A DNA stretch of 64,000 nucleotides. Source: Haploplasma modicum ATCC 29102. GTDB taxonomy: Bacteria; Bacillota_I; Bacilli_A; Acholeplasmatales; Acholeplasmataceae. Below the pieces are notes generated by a model, which did not search any database, was not told where the DNA came from, and saw only the letters and a program-made list of their open reading frames with translations. The stretch spans positions 33,544 through 97,543 of the forward strand of contig NZ_JHYB01000006.1 of assembly GCF_000687835.1 (NCBI RefSeq). The letters run 5' to 3'. This document shows, piece after piece, positions 26,915-36,881 of this stretch; within the stretch, counting starts at the first letter, position 1; every line of letters starts with the position of its first letter. The translations under genes and the position numbers were made by a program.

Positions 26915-28606
26915 TTATAACTTTGTATCATCAACACTATTTAAGTATTTATTAATTGGTTTTAATATTTCACTAATACTATTGTCTTTAAATGGATTAA
27001 TTAAATTAACAGCTTCGATTAATCCCACAAATGATTTTGATCCACCGAGTTTACAAAGTGATAAATAACTTTCAAATGCTTTCTTGAAATCTTCTCTACT
27101 ACTTGTCCAGTACTGGAATGCACACACTTGAGCAAGTGTGTAATCAATGTAGTAAAATGGCCCAGTAAAGATATGTGATTGTCTAAACCAGAAACCTCCG
27201 TTTTGTAGAAAATCATCTTCATCATATTTTTTAAATGGTAAATACTCTTTCTCTAGACTACGCCATACTTTTCTTCTTTCTTCTTTGCTTAAGTTTGGAT
27301 TATTATAGACTTCATGTTGGAAGTGATCAACTAATGCCCCATAAGGTAAGAAGTTTACTGCTCCTGATAGGTGATCATATTTATACTTTTCTGTATCTTC
27401 TTTAAAGAACATATCAATCCATGGCCATGCTAAAAACTCCATACTCATTGAATGAATTTCAGCTGCTTCCATTGTTGGCCAGCGGTATTCACTAATTAAT
27501 CCTCTACTTTGATACACTTGGAAAGCATGTCCTGCTTCATGAGTTAAAACATCAACGTCATGACTTGTTCCATTAAAGTTTGCAAAGATGAATGGTGCTT
27601 CATATTTTGGAATGTATGTACAATATCCACCACCAGATTTACCTGGTTTACTGTCTAATTCTAAGAGGTCATTATCTAGCATGAAGTTAAAGAATTCTTT
27701 AGTTTCATTAGACATTTCAGAATACATTTTTTGAGCCTTATCAACTTGCCATGCTCGATCGCCTTTTGGTGTTGGATTTCCTGATGTAAATGATAATGCT
27801 AAGTCATAACTTTGAGGATTTTCAATTCCTAGTCTTTTTGCTTTTTTATTAGTAAGTTCTGTTACAACAGGAACTACATATTCCATAATTTGTTTACGGT
27901 AATTTGCTACTTCTTTTTCTGTATAATCAGTTCTTCCTAATCTATCATATGCTAGTTGAACAAAGTTTTTGTATCCTAACTTATGAGCAATCGTTGTTCT
28001 AACTTTAATCATTTGATCATATATTTCATCGATTTCATCTTGGTTATCTTTAAAGAACTTAGATACTGCAAGACTTGCTTTTTTTCTTCTATCTCTATCT
28101 TTATCTTGAGTAAATGGTGACATTTGACTTAAGTTATAAATATTTCCTTCAAAATTTATTTCTGCACCAGCAGTTAGTTTTGAATATTTTGTTTGAAGTT
28201 TATTTTCTTCTTGAAGATCTAAAATGATTTCAGGCTTAAAAGTTTTTCTCATAACCTCTGCTTGAACAAAAAGTAGACTACCAAACTCTTTTTCTAAAAG
28301 TTTGCGGTTTTTACTTGATAGTAATTTATTTAAATAAATATTACTAATTTCTCCAAGCATAGGTAAGTTTTCATCAAAGAATTCTTGTTCTTGTTCATAG
28401 AATTCATCTTTTGTATTAATACTATTTCTAATTGAAGCAATTGTAACCATAGAAGATAATTCATCTTCAAGTTCTTTATATTTTAAAATTGCTTTTAATT
28501 CTTCTTCAAAGCTTTTGTCTGTTCCAATACTTTCCATTAATTTATTAGATTCTTTTATAAATTCTTCTAAATTAGGTCTCTTATATTCATAGTCATTAAA
28601 TCCCAT
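26915..28606 (-). CDS. M3 family oligoendopeptidase (PepF type)
   Basis: Cytoplasmic zinc metallopeptidase of 563 residues that degrades oligopeptides. The catalytic HExxH motif is in LTHEAGHAFQVYQ (HEAGH at about 358-362), with the downstream glutamate in the helix WPTMEAAEIHSMSMEF (about 377-392). The length fits M3 oligoendopeptidases. The start overlaps the CBS gene by 11 bases. Probably provides amino acids from imported or turned-over peptides. Confidence 0.94.
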   Translation of the reverse strand: MGFNDYEYKRPNLEEFIKESNKLMESIGTDKSFEEELKAILKYKELEDELSSMVTIASIRNSINTKDEFYEQEQEFFDENLPMLGEISNIYLNKLLSSKNRKLLEKEFGSLLFVQAEVMRKTFKPEIILDLQEENKLQTKYSKLTAGAEINFEGNIYNLSQMSPFTQDKDRDRRKKASLAVSKFFKDNQDEIDEIYDQMIKVRTTIAHKLGYKNFVQLAYDRLGRTDYTEKEVANYRKQIMEYVVPVVTELTNKKAKRLGIENPQSYDLALSFTSGNPTPKGDRAWQVDKAQKMYSEMSNETKEFFNFMLDNDLLELDSKPGKSGGGYCTYIPKYEAPFIFANFNGTSHDVDVLTHEAGHAFQVYQSRGLISEYRWPTMEAAEIHSMSMEFLAWPWIDMFFKEDTEKYKYDHLSGAVNFLPYGALVDHFQHEVYNNPNLSKEERRKVWRSLEKEYLPFKKYDEDDFLQNGGFWFRQSHIFTGPFYYIDYTLAQVCAFQYWTSSREDFKKAFESYLSLCKLGGSKSFVGLIEAVNLINPFKDNSISEILKPINKYLNSVDDTKL

Positions 28607-29015
28607 TGTTGTTCTCCTTATATTTTTGTGCTAAATGTGTAATAATTGCTTTTCTAGTAACAATCCCAATAAAGTTTTTTCTATCATCAACTACCGGAAT
28701 AAAGTTTTGATCAACTGATAATTTTATAAGTTCATCAATGTCAGCATCAATATTTACATTCGCATGATCTTTCTTTCTATTTAAATCTTTTACTAAAATT
28801 GATTCAGCATATTGTAAATCAAATCTGTTAATATTTTTTATATGCCATAAAATATCACCTTCTCGAAGAATCCCTATATACTTACCTGATTCAGATAAGA
28901 TAGGAACAGCAGTATACCTATGATATTCCATTTTTTCCATTGCTTGTCTTAGGGTAAAATTATCATAAATAAACGCGACTTTTTCTTTAGGTATTAAATG
29001 AAATAATACATTCAT
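28596..29015 (-). CDS. Two-CBS-domain protein
   Basis: Stand-alone CBS pair of 139 residues: the first module is about 10-65 (RYTAVPILSESGKYIGILREG), the second about 70-130 (NFIPVVDDRKNFIGIVTRK). Such small Bacillota proteins bind adenine nucleotides or c-di-AMP (for example DarB/CbpB), but the ligand here is unknown. It is translationally coupled to the M3 peptidase. An AT-rich 5' region (29016-29100) has several -10-like boxes and no convincing -35. Confidence 0.85.
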   Translation of the reverse strand: MNVLFHLIPKEKVAFIYDNFTLRQAMEKMEYHRYTAVPILSESGKYIGILREGDILWHIKNINRFDLQYAESILVKDLNRKKDHANVNIDADIDELIKLSVDQNFIPVVDDRKNFIGIVTRKAIITHLAQKYKENNNGI

Positions 29016-29107
29016 GTTATCCTTCTCCTTCTTTAATATTTTAACATATTTTATAAATATTTCCTTAATTATATTAAAACTTACATCATTACATTATTTT
29101 TCAAAAT

Positions 29108-29159
29108 AAAAAATCCCACACCTAAGAGACATTTTAAATGAATCTATCAGATATGGGAT
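29108..29159 (-). terminator. Terminator of the S10-spc-alpha ribosomal run
   Basis: A 13-base stem ATCCCATATCTGA / TTAGGTGTGGGAT, including G-U pairs (29113-29159), followed by TTTTTTATTTTG on the minus strand. Confidence 0.85.
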
Positions 29160-29169
29160 ATTAATTTAA

Positions 29170-29529
29170 TTATACAAATTCAATGATTGCCATTGCTGCA
29201 GCATCGCCGCGTCTTGGCACAGTTTTAATAATTCTTGTATATCCACCATTACGGTCTTTGTAACGTGGTCCTAAAACTGTAAATAGTTTTTGAATTGCAT
29301 TTTGGTTTTCTTCTAAAGTAGGCTCAAATCTTACTGTTTCAGCTGCTTTTCTTCTTGCTGCTAAATCTTCTTTTTTAGCAAGAGTAATCATTCTATCAGC
29401 TAATTTTTTTAACTCAAATGCTTTAGCTTCTGTCGTTGTAATTCTTTCATGAATTATTAAGTCAGTTACTAAGTCACGTAGTAATGCTTTTCTTTGGCTA
29501 CTATTTCTTCCTAATTTACTATATGACAT
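29170..29529 (-). CDS. rplQ: 50S ribosomal protein L17
   Basis: Large-subunit protein near the tunnel exit, 119 residues. Hallmarks are [20 protein letters not shown] (about 4-23), [11 protein letters not shown], and the C-terminal [20 protein letters not shown]. It is the last gene of the ribosomal run, three bases after rpoA and directly before the terminator. The ECF genes that often follow rplQ are elsewhere. Confidence 0.98.
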   Translation of the reverse strand: MSYSKLGRNSSQRKALLRDLVTDLIIHERITTTEAKAFELKKLADRMITLAKKEDLAARRKAAETVRFEPTLEENQNAIQKLFTVLGPRYKDRNGGYTRIIKTVPRRGDAAAMAIIEFV

Positions 29530-29532
29530 ATT

Positions 29533-30522
29533 TTACTCCTCTTCTTCCTCATCGTCGTAGGATGTATTATAATCTCTTAATCCAGAACTTGCGAAAGATA
29601 ATCCGTGTTCTTCGATTTTATCTTTTAGTTCTTTAAAAGATTTGCGTCCTAAACTTCTAAGTCTCATAATTTCTTCTTCAGATTTTGAAATTATTTCTCC
29701 GACTGTAGCAATTCCAGAACGTTTTAGGCTGTTATATAAACGAACTGTTAAGTCTAGTTTATCAATACCTAAATCTAATTTTTCATTTACAGGTTCTATT
29801 TCTTGTTCTTTAATATAGTCTGAGTTGATAACATTATCACTTAATTCAACGATTGCAGTTAAATAATCAATTAACATTTTTGAAGCAATTGGTAATACGT
29901 CATTTCCATCAATTGAACCGTCTGTTTCAACATTCATAATTAATGCATCATCATCTCCACGTATCTTATCTACATGGTAAGATACTTTATTAACTGGTGA
30001 GAATAATGAATCAATAGCAATAATACCAACTTGGTTATTACTGTGAACCTTATTATCGTTTGCACTAACATAACCTACACCACGACGAACAGTTACTTCC
30101 ATATGTAATCTTCCTTGTTCGTTTAAGTTTGCAATTACTAAGTCTGGGTTAATAATATTAACACCAGTAACCTTATTAAAATCGCCTGCTTTAACTACTG
30201 CTGGACCTTCCATATATAATTCAAGTTTTTGTTCAAAGTTTGGATCGTCCGAGTCTACACTTACGATAACTTGTTTTAAATTTAAAACAATTCCCATTAC
30301 GTCTTCGTATACACCTTCAATAACTGAGTATTCATGAACTACGCCGTCAATTTTAGCATTAACGATTGCAGCTCCTGGTACTGATGAAAGTAACACTCTT
30401 CTTAATGTATTACCTAGTGTGATCCCAAATCCTCTAGCGAGTGGTTTAATTGAGTATTCTATGTTGTTATTTTCACCCATTTTGACATCAACTTTGGGTT
30501 TTTCGAACTTTAATTCTTTCAC
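29533..30522 (-). CDS. rpoA: RNA polymerase alpha subunit
   Basis: Scaffold for polymerase assembly and contact point for activators, 329 residues. The N-terminal dimerisation and assembly domain has GFGITLGNTLRRVLLSS (about 32-48). The C-terminal domain (about 250-315) carries LYNSLKRSGIATVGEI and LGRKSFKELKDKI, the DNA and activator-binding fold. The C-terminus is strongly acidic. It is the standard alpha-operon position between rpsK and rplQ. Confidence 0.98.
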   Translation of the reverse strand: MKELKFEKPKVDVKMGENNNIEYSIKPLARGFGITLGNTLRRVLLSSVPGAAIVNAKIDGVVHEYSVIEGVYEDVMGIVLNLKQVIVSVDSDDPNFEQKLELYMEGPAVVKAGDFNKVTGVNIINPDLVIANLNEQGRLHMEVTVRRGVGYVSANDNKVHSNNQVGIIAIDSLFSPVNKVSYHVDKIRGDDDALIMNVETDGSIDGNDVLPIASKMLIDYLTAIVELSDNVINSDYIKEQEIEPVNEKLDLGIDKLDLTVRLYNSLKRSGIATVGEIISKSEEEIMRLRSLGRKSFKELKDKIEEHGLSFASSGLRDYNTSYDDEEEEE

Positions 30523-30543
30523 AAGATTACCCCTCTTTCTTTA

Positions 30544-30930
30544 CTATCCACGTGGACGTTTTGGTGGTCTACATCCATTATGTGGTAATGGTGTAACATC
30601 CTTGATTGCTGTAATTTCTAACCCTGCAGCTTGTAATGATCTAATAGCAGCTTCACGTCCTGGCCCTGGTCCTTTTACGTTAACTTCTACTTTAATCATG
30701 CCACTTTCGATTGCTGTTTTAGCAGCTGTTTCTGCTGACATTTGTGCAGCAAATGGTGTAGATTTACGGCTCCCTTTAATACCTAATGCTCCTGATGAAC
30801 ACCATGATACTGCATTACCTTCTAAATCTGTTATTGTAACAATTGTATTGTTAAATGTTGTATGAATATGAGCAATACCTAGGGGAATATTCTTTTTAAC
30901 TCTACGTTTTGTTGTTTTTTTACGTGCCAT
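30544..30930 (-). CDS. rpsK: 30S ribosomal protein S11
   Basis: Platform protein of the 30S subunit, 128 residues. Motifs: [18 protein letters not shown] (about 18-35), [15 protein letters not shown] (about 90-104) and the basic tail [12 protein letters not shown]. Confidence 0.98.
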   Translation of the reverse strand: MARKKTTKRRVKKNIPLGIAHIHTTFNNTIVTITDLEGNAVSWCSSGALGIKGSRKSTPFAAQMSAETAAKTAIESGMIKVEVNVKGPGPGREAAIRSLQAAGLEITAIKDVTPLPHNGCRPPKRPRG

Positions 30931-30943
30931 TATTTATTCCTCC

Positions 30944-31309
30944 TTATTTCTTTCTCTTAATAGCTGAAGCTTTCTTACCTTTACGTGTTCTAGCGTTGTT
31001 TCTTGTATTTTGTCCACGTACTGGTAATCCACGTCTATGACGCATACCTCTATATGAACCAATTTCCATTAAACGACGAATGTTCATTTGAACTTCACGA
31101 CGTAAGTCACCTTCTAATTGTAATTTTGTTACTTCAGTACGAATACTGTTTAATTGATCTTCTGTTAAATCTTTAACTCTAATTTCTTCACTTACACCAG
31201 CATCTTTTAAAACTTTAATAGCTGTTGGTTTACCAATACCGTAAATATATGTAAGGGAAATAACAACGCGTTTATCGCGTGGTATATCTATTCCTGCTAT
31301 TCTAGCCAT
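30944..31309 (-). CDS. rpsM: 30S ribosomal protein S13
   Basis: Head protein that contacts P-site tRNA and the L5 bridge, 121 residues. Motifs: [21 protein letters not shown], and the basic tail [19 protein letters not shown]. Confidence 0.98.
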   Translation of the reverse strand: MARIAGIDIPRDKRVVISLTYIYGIGKPTAIKVLKDAGVSEEIRVKDLTEDQLNSIRTEVTKLQLEGDLRREVQMNIRRLMEIGSYRGMRHRRGLPVRGQNTRNNARTRKGKKASAIKRKK

Positions 31310-31325
31310 AGTTTCCTCCTAAAAA

Positions 31326-31442
31326 TTAACCTTGTCTTTGGTTATGTCTTCTATTTTTCTTGTTAATAACATAAACGCGTCCTTTTCTACGGACAATAAT
31401 GTCATCTTCACTACGTTTCTTTACGGATGATCTTACTTTCAT
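31326..31442 (-). CDS. rpmJ: 50S ribosomal protein L36, cysteine-free (zinc-independent) form
   Basis: Short gene of 38 codons. It begins [14 protein letters not shown], continues [13 protein letters not shown], and ends [11 protein letters not shown]. The frame and the ends MKVR...RQG are diagnostic of L36. The usual zinc ligands (CxxC, a later Cys, and His) are replaced: SEDD stands where the first CxxC region lies, and Asn occupies the third position. This is the C-minus type, which in many bacteria is a zinc-starvation paralogue, yet here it sits in the main operon between infA and rpsM. Confidence 0.95.
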   Translation of the reverse strand: MKVRSSVKKRSEDDIIVRRKGRVYVINKKNRRHNQRQG

Positions 31443-31454
31443 TTGTCTTCCTCC

Positions 31455-31673
31455 TTATTTGCGGCGATAAGTTATTCTTCCGCGTGATAAATCATATGGT
31501 GATAATTCTACTGTTACATTATCACCAGGTAAAATGCGTATCTTATGCATACGGATTTTACCAGATATATGGGCTAGCACAATATGCCCATTTTCTAATT
31601 CAACCTTAAATTGTGCATTAGGTAATACTTCAACTACTTTTGCTTGTACTTCAATCAAGTCTTCTCTAGCCAT
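31455..31673 (-). CDS. infA: Translation initiation factor IF-1
   Basis: OB-fold factor that occupies the A site during initiation, 72 residues, exact family length. Motifs: [24 protein letters not shown] strand (here [19 protein letters not shown]), [17 protein letters not shown] and [10 protein letters not shown] strong AAGGAG site precedes it; it lies between map and rpmJ. Confidence 0.98.
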   Translation of the reverse strand: MAREDLIEVQAKVVEVLPNAQFKVELENGHIVLAHISGKIRMHKIRILPGDNVTVELSPYDLSRGRITYRRK

Positions 31674-31684
31674 TTATTCACTCC

Positions 31685-32434
31685 TTATAATTTAGTCAAT
31701 ATTTCATACCCATCTTTTGTAATAACGATTGTATGTTCAAAATGAGCACTATACTTTTTATCAGTTGTCACTGTTGTCCAATTATCTCTCAATATTTTAA
31801 CATTCTTTGTTCCTAAATTAACCATTGGTTCTACACAAAATGTCATTCCTTCTTGTAAGATAGGTCCTTCATTTGGATTACCAAAGTTTGGTACGTATGG
31901 ATCTTCATGTAAGGTTTTACCAATACCATGACCAGTAAATTCTTCGACGATTCCAAAACCAAACGGTTTAATAAATTCTTCAATTCGATGTGAAATATTT
32001 GATAAATAATTACCGGGTTTAGCTTCTTTTAAACCCTCATATAACGAGTTTTCTGTTACTTCCAATAATTCCTTAACTTTAGGTTTTACAATACCTACTG
32101 GATATGTTTTTGCTGAATCTGCATGATATCCTTGGTAGTAAACTCCAATATCGATTGTTATGATATCTCCACTCTTTAAGACTGCTCTTTTTGATGGTAT
32201 ACCATGAACTACGACTTCGTTAATTGACGTACATATTGACCCAGGAAATCCATTATAATCTTTAAATGACGGATATGCACCTTTGCTAATTATAAAGTCT
32301 TCTGCTAGTTTGTCTAACTTTGCTGTCGTAATGCCTGGTTTAATATGAGGCTCTAACATTTCTCTTGTTTCGGCAAGTATTTTACCTGCTTGTCTCATAA
32401 TTTCGATTTCTCTTGGTGACTTAATATTAATCAC
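31685..32434 (-). CDS. map: Methionine aminopeptidase, type I
   Basis: Removes the N-terminal methionine from new proteins, 249 residues. Metal ligands lie in DIGVYYQGYHADSA (two Asp), FTGHGIGKTLHEDP (His), and the C-terminal FCVEPMVN (Glu) and SAHFEHT (Glu). The start is GTG at 32434, which overlaps the adk stop as GTGA behind AGGAG. Confidence 0.97.
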   Translation of the reverse strand: MINIKSPREIEIMRQAGKILAETREMLEPHIKPGITTAKLDKLAEDFIISKGAYPSFKDYNGFPGSICTSINEVVVHGIPSKRAVLKSGDIITIDIGVYYQGYHADSAKTYPVGIVKPKVKELLEVTENSLYEGLKEAKPGNYLSNISHRIEEFIKPFGFGIVEEFTGHGIGKTLHEDPYVPNFGNPNEGPILQEGMTFCVEPMVNLGTKNVKILRDNWTTVTTDKKYSAHFEHTIVITKDGYEILTKL

Positions 32435-33081
32435 TTTATTTCTCCTAGTGCTTTGATAGTTAGGTCATGAGTTTTCTCAATTGTTCCTGTTCCATCAATC
32501 GTAATAACTAAGCCTTGTTTGCTATAGTATTCAATAAGAGGTTTTGTTTGATCGTGATAAATAGCAAGTCTTTTTTTAATTGTCTCAGGCTTATCATCTT
32601 CACGTTGAATTAACGGAGTTTGATCAACGTCACATAAAGTGTCAACTTTTGGTTTGTTAGATTCTAAATGGTAAGTTTTACCGCAAGTTGGACAAACTCT
32701 TCTACCACTTAATCTCTTAATTATATCTTCATCTGGTGCAGCAATATTTACTACTGCATCAATTGTCCAGTTATGTTCTTTTAAGAATTTATCAAATGAT
32801 TCTGCTTGAAAGACATTTCGTGGATAACCGTCAAATATAAAACCTTTATGTACATCTTGTTCTCTAAATCTTGTTGTTACAACTTGATTAGTCAATTCAT
32901 CAGGTACTAATAAACCATGATCTAAATATTTTCTCACTTCAATACCTATTGGGTCTTCCGTACGTAATAACGCACGGAAGATATCACCTGTAGATACGTG
33001 TGGGACATTTAGATGTGATTCGAGTGTAACTGCCTGGGTGCCTTTTCCTACTCCAGGAGGCCCCATTAATATAATTCTCAT
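32431..33081 (-). CDS. adk: Adenylate kinase
   Basis: Interconverts ATP+AMP and 2 ADP, 216 residues. P-loop GPPGVGKGT is at 7-15 and the AMP site FDGYPRN at about 83. The long LID keeps the zinc-site pattern Cys130, Cys133, Cys150, Asp153 (CPTC and CDVD), matching the Bacillus-type zinc LID, so not every zinc site has been lost in this genome. ATG 33081 is preferred over GTG 33084, from spacing to AGGTGG. Confidence 0.97.
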   Translation of the reverse strand: MRIILMGPPGVGKGTQAVTLESHLNVPHVSTGDIFRALLRTEDPIGIEVRKYLDHGLLVPDELTNQVVTTRFREQDVHKGFIFDGYPRNVFQAESFDKFLKEHNWTIDAVVNIAAPDEDIIKRLSGRRVCPTCGKTYHLESNKPKVDTLCDVDQTPLIQREDDKPETIKKRLAIYHDQTKPLIEYYSKQGLVITIDGTGTIEKTHDLTIKALGEIK

Positions 33082-33096
33082 CACATTTCCACCTTT

Positions 33097-34386
33097 TTAC
33101 TTAAATATTCCGCTGTACTGATTTTGTTCAGCGTCTGTTTCAATTTGTTGTGTTGTTTCTGTTGCTACCCCAACAATAATTAATAATCCTGTTCCACCTA
33201 ATGTTACTGCTTGTGGTAATCCTGCTAATACACCAATAATTGGAATAATTGCTAGTAATACTAAATAGATTGTACCAATAACTGTAACTTTGAATAGTGT
33301 TCTTGCAATATAATTTTTTGTATCTTCACCTGGTCTTATACCTTTGATATAAGCATTTGATTTTGATAAATTATCAGCAATTTTTTCAGGATCTATTGTC
33401 ATAAATGAATAGAAGAATGAAAACACTACAATTAAAAATACATAAATTATAAATCCTATTGGTTTTTCTGATGAGAATATTTGGCTCATCCAGCCTCCAT
33501 CAGATAAGTTATCACTAAATAGTTGAGCGAATGTTAATGGGATACTCATGATTGTTGAAGCAAAAATAACCGGAATAACACCTGCACTATTTAATTTAAT
33601 AGGAATATTTGAATCATTTTTTCCTGCTGTTGTGTTTGCTCTGTTAGCATATTGAATAGGAATTTTTCTTGAAGCAATTTGTAAGTATACAACACCGAAT
33701 AAAATTACTAAGTATAGTAAGATTACAGCAACGAAGATCATTACATTACCAAAAGATGCATTTGTTCCTAAATATGTTTTTCCTAAAGTTGCAAACATTG
33801 TTGGTATAGATGATGTAATACCAATAGCAATTAATAATGATGTACCATTACCAATTCCTTTTTTAGTAATTAAATCAGCTAACCAGATTGTAAAAGCTGT
33901 ACCTGCTGCAATAATTAATGCCATATAAATGTATAAGAATGCGTTTGGTGATGTTATTGATGGAACAAAAATGCTACCTTTTTTATCTGCACCGATAATT
34001 AATGCTAAACCTTGCACGAATGCTAGGAATATTGCTAAGTATCTAGTAACACGGTTAACTTTTTGTTTACCTTCTTCACCTTGTTCTGACCATTCTTTAA
34101 CTGCTGGAATAACCATTTGTAAAAGTTGAATTACAATTGAAGCTGTAATATAAGGAGAAATCCCTAAAGCTAGAACTGAAAATCTTCCTAATGCCCCACC
34201 AGTAAAGTTATTTATAATCGCAAAGAAGCTTCCTTCTTGATTGATTGCATCAGCGATTGCTTGTGAGTTAAATAGGGGAATTGGGATATGACTGACAAAT
34301 CTAAAAACAAATAATAGTGCTAAAGTAATAGCAAGTCTTACCATTACTTTTTTGTTACTTAAAACTGTTGCTAGACGTCTTATCAT
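33097..34386 (-). CDS. secY: Protein translocase subunit SecY
   Basis: Channel of the Sec translocon, 429 residues with ten membrane helices. Motifs: FRFVSHIPIPLF (helix 1), GGALGRFSVLALGISPYITASI (plug and helix 2, about 63-84, given here in parts), EQGEEGKQKVNRVTRYLA, IPIQYANR and GTGLLIIVGVATET. It follows rplO by one base and precedes adk, the spc-operon order. Confidence 0.98.
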   Translation of the reverse strand: MIRRLATVLSNKKVMVRLAITLALLFVFRFVSHIPIPLFNSQAIADAINQEGSFFAIINNFTGGALGRFSVLALGISPYITASIVIQLLQMVIPAVKEWSEQGEEGKQKVNRVTRYLAIFLAFVQGLALIIGADKKGSIFVPSITSPNAFLYIYMALIIAAGTAFTIWLADLITKKGIGNGTSLLIAIGITSSIPTMFATLGKTYLGTNASFGNVMIFVAVILLYLVILFGVVYLQIASRKIPIQYANRANTTAGKNDSNIPIKLNSAGVIPVIFASTIMSIPLTFAQLFSDNLSDGGWMSQIFSSEKPIGFIIYVFLIVVFSFFYSFMTIDPEKIADNLSKSNAYIKGIRPGEDTKNYIARTLFKVTVIGTIYLVLLAIIPIIGVLAGLPQAVTLGGTGLLIIVGVATETTQQIETDAEQNQYSGIFK

Positions 34387-34387
34387 A

Positions 34388-34825
34388 TTATAATACCTCT
34401 ACTGTTCCACCACTTTTTTCAATTGCTTCTTTAGCTGCATTAGAAAATTTGTGTGCTTTTACTGTAAGTTTTTTCTCTAATGATCCATTTGCTAAAATTT
34501 TAACACCAGATAACATTTTTGAAATAACTTTTTTATCTAATAATACTTCTGGTGTAACTACATCACCATCATTAAATAAGTTTAAATCATTTAAGTTAAC
34601 AATCGCATATTCTACACGGTTAACATTGTTGAATCCTCTTTTTGGAATTCTTTGGAAGAATGGAATTTGTCCACCTTCAAATCCTGGTCTTGGTTTATGT
34701 CCTGATCTTGCATTTTGGCCTTTATGACCTTTACCTGCTGTTTTACCAGTTCCACTACCAACACCGCGACCGAGACGTTTACGTTCTTTTCTTGCACCTT
34801 CAACAGGTCTTAATTCGTTTAACAT
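34388..34825 (-). CDS. rplO: 50S ribosomal protein L15
   Basis: Large-subunit protein of 145 residues. It starts [21 protein letters not shown]; the glycine-rich [20 protein letters not shown] and the IPKRGFNN segments are diagnostic. The frame is open nine codons further upstream (34852), but ATG 34825 sits behind AAGGAGGAGG and matches the family start. The ribosome site begins in the rpmD stop codon. Confidence 0.97.
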   Translation of the reverse strand: MLNELRPVEGARKERKRLGRGVGSGTGKTAGKGHKGQNARSGHKPRPGFEGGQIPFFQRIPKRGFNNVNRVEYAIVNLNDLNLFNDGDVVTPEVLLDKKVISKMLSGVKILANGSLEKKLTVKAHKFSNAAKEAIEKSGGTVEVL

Positions 34826-34838
34826 AGTAGCCTCCTCC

Positions 34839-35015
34839 TTATAAATCTTCAACTTTAACTAAATGGACGATTGTATTAATCATACCTAATATAGCTTCGT
34901 TTTTTTCATGTACAACAACTTGATTAACTTTTGATAAACCTAATGCGTTTGCTGTTCTAATTTGGTTTTTCTTACGTCCAATCAAACTTCTTGTTAATGT
35001 TACTTGTACTTTCAT
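34839..35015 (-). CDS. rpmD: 50S ribosomal protein L30
   Basis: Short gene of 58 codons. Residues [18 protein letters not shown] open it, followed by [15 protein letters not shown] and a tail ending HLVKVEDL, the complete L30 fold. It starts one base after the rpsE stop, and its TAA forms the first bases of the rplO ribosome site. Confidence 0.96.
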   Translation of the reverse strand: MKVQVTLTRSLIGRKKNQIRTANALGLSKVNQVVVHEKNEAILGMINTIVHLVKVEDL

Positions 35016-35016
35016 A

Positions 35017-35532
35017 TTATCTTATCTCCGATACTGATAGTCCGCGTAATTTTGCTACTTCATCAATTGTTCTTAAGTTTTGTAATCCAGCAAATGTTGC
35101 ACGAACCATGTTGATTGGTGTTCTTGATCCTAATGATTTTGATAATACGTCGTTAATTCCAGCAAGTTCAAAGATTGAACGAACAGCACCACCGGCAATA
35201 ACTCCTGTACCTTCAGATGCTGGACGGAAAAATACTTTACCAGCTCCGAAATTTCCTACAACTTCGTGAGGAATTGTTGTTCCTACTAATGGAACAGTAA
35301 TTAAATTTGTTTTAGCATTTTCAACTGCTTTTTTAATTGCATCTGGTACTTCTTGAGCTTTACCTGTACCAAATCCAACTTGACCCGCTCTATTTCCTAC
35401 AATAACTAGTGCAGAGAATTTAAAACGACGTCCACCTTTAACAACTTTAGTAACGCGATTAATCGCAACAACACGTTCTTCTAAAGGATTTTGTTCAACT
35501 TCTTGATCTCTTTTTCTTCTTACTTCAGCCAT
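35017..35532 (-). CDS. rpsE: 30S ribosomal protein S5
   Basis: Decoding-fidelity protein, 171 residues. The double-stranded RNA-binding part includes [23 protein letters not shown] sequence (here [10 protein letters not shown]), [15 protein letters not shown], and the C-terminal [19 protein letters not shown] and [14 protein letters not shown]. It follows rplR by 14 bases. Confidence 0.98.
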   Translation of the reverse strand: MAEVRRKRDQEVEQNPLEERVVAINRVTKVVKGGRRFKFSALVIVGNRAGQVGFGTGKAQEVPDAIKKAVENAKTNLITVPLVGTTIPHEVVGNFGAGKVFFRPASEGTGVIAGGAVRSIFELAGINDVLSKSLGSRTPINMVRATFAGLQNLRTIDEVAKLRGLSVSEIR

Positions 35533-35546
35533 GTTAATTCTCCTTC

Positions 35547-35900
35547 CTAAAATTGTAATCCAGCTTCACGAGCTGCATCTGCTAATGCTTTGATTTTTCC
35601 GTGGTATAAATAACCACTTCTATCAAATACAATTGTTGTAATATTTTTTGCAATTGCTTTTTCACCAATTAATTTACCAACTGCTTTAGCATTCTCAACA
35701 TTTGAACCTGCTAATTTTAATTCTACTGTAGAAGCACTTAATAAAGTAACTTGGTTAACATCATCAATCAACTGAACATAAATTGCTTTATTAGAACGGA
35801 AAACTGAAAGTCTTGGTCTAGCTTCTGTTCCTTTAACAATTTTACGAATACGTAGATGACGCTTTTGTCTGCTTACATTTTTCGAAATTTGTTTAATCAT
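35547..35900 (-). CDS. rplR: 50S ribosomal protein L18
   Basis: Binds 5S rRNA with L5, 117 residues. Motifs: [20 protein letters not shown] (about 14-33), [12 protein letters not shown], and the C-terminal [20 protein letters not shown]. Confidence 0.98.
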   Translation of the reverse strand: MIKQISKNVSRQKRHLRIRKIVKGTEARPRLSVFRSNKAIYVQLIDDVNQVTLLSASTVELKLAGSNVENAKAVGKLIGEKAIAKNITTIVFDRSGYLYHGKIKALADAAREAGLQF

Positions 35901-35912
35901 CTATGTTCCCTC

Positions 35913-36452
35913 CTATTTAGCTGTCTTACCGGCTTTACGTGGAACATATTCATCAATATAACGAATACCTTTTCCAAGATATGGCTCTGGTTTACGGTAG
36001 CTTCTAATTTTAGCTGCAAATTCACCCACTACTTGTTTATCATAACCTTCAACAATAATTTCTGTATTTTTAGGTAATGTAATTGTTACTCCTTCTGGAA
36101 TATCTAACAATACTGGGTGTGAAAAACCTAAACTTAAGTTTAAAATTTTTCCTTCTAGGGCTGCACGATAACCAACCCCTTTAATTTCTAATTGTTTTTT
36201 GAATCCTTCACTTACACCAACAACCATATTATTTAATAAAGCTCTTGTTGTACCATGAATTTTTCTTGTAAATATTGCATTATTAGGTCTTGAAACTTTG
36301 ATTTCATTTCCTTCTAATTTAATATCGATAATTTCATTAAATTGAAATTCAAGTTCTCCTTTTGGTCCTTTAACATTTACAAAGTTTGCATCGCTAATGT
36401 TTACAGTAACTGAAGCTGGAACTTGAATCACTTTATTTCCTATACGACTCAT
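35913..36452 (-). CDS. rplF: 50S ribosomal protein L6
   Basis: Two-domain 23S rRNA-binding protein near the factor-binding site, 179 residues. [12 protein letters not shown] opens it, VKGPKGEL is at about 30, and the C-terminal tail is [18 protein letters not shown]. Confidence 0.98.
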   Translation of the reverse strand: MSRIGNKVIQVPASVTVNISDANFVNVKGPKGELEFQFNEIIDIKLEGNEIKVSRPNNAIFTRKIHGTTRALLNNMVVGVSEGFKKQLEIKGVGYRAALEGKILNLSLGFSHPVLLDIPEGVTITLPKNTEIIVEGYDKQVVGEFAAKIRSYRKPEPYLGKGIRYIDEYVPRKAGKTAK

Positions 36453-36467
36453 AATATTCCTCCTCTA

Positions 36468-36866
36468 TTACCATACATATGCTAAGACTTCGCCACCAAC
36501 GTTAGCTAATCTTGCTTCTTTGTCTGTCATAATACCATTAGATGTTGAAATAATAGCAACACCCAACCCGTTTAAAACTCTTGGTAATTCTTCTACCTTA
36601 GCATAAACGCGAAGACCTGGTTTCGATATCCTTTTTAGTCCTTTAATAACACGTTCTTTAGTGTTTGTGTACTTTAAAGTAACTACTATTTTACTAAATT
36701 GTTCTGTTTCATCAATGATAAAGTCAACGATAAACCCTTCTTTTTTAAGAACTGATAAAACATCAGCTTTAATTCTTGAAGTAGGGAGCTCAACTTTCTC
36801 ATGACGCATATGATTTGCGTTTCTAATTCTTGTTAGCAAATCTGCGATTGGATCAGTCATAACCAT
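36468..36866 (-). CDS. rpsH: 30S ribosomal protein S8
   Basis: Central-domain 16S rRNA binder, 132 residues. [19 protein letters not shown] is near the N-terminus, and [18 protein letters not shown] lies at the C-terminal rRNA-binding end, which finishes GGEVLAYVW. The start at ATG 36866 is seven bases after AAGGAGG; a second ATG lies two codons later. Confidence 0.98.
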   Translation of the reverse strand: MVMTDPIADLLTRIRNANHMRHEKVELPTSRIKADVLSVLKKEGFIVDFIIDETEQFSKIVVTLKYTNTKERVIKGLKRISKPGLRVYAKVEELPRVLNGLGVAIISTSNGIMTDKEARLANVGGEVLAYVW

Positions 36867-36881
36867 AGTTCTTCCTCCTTA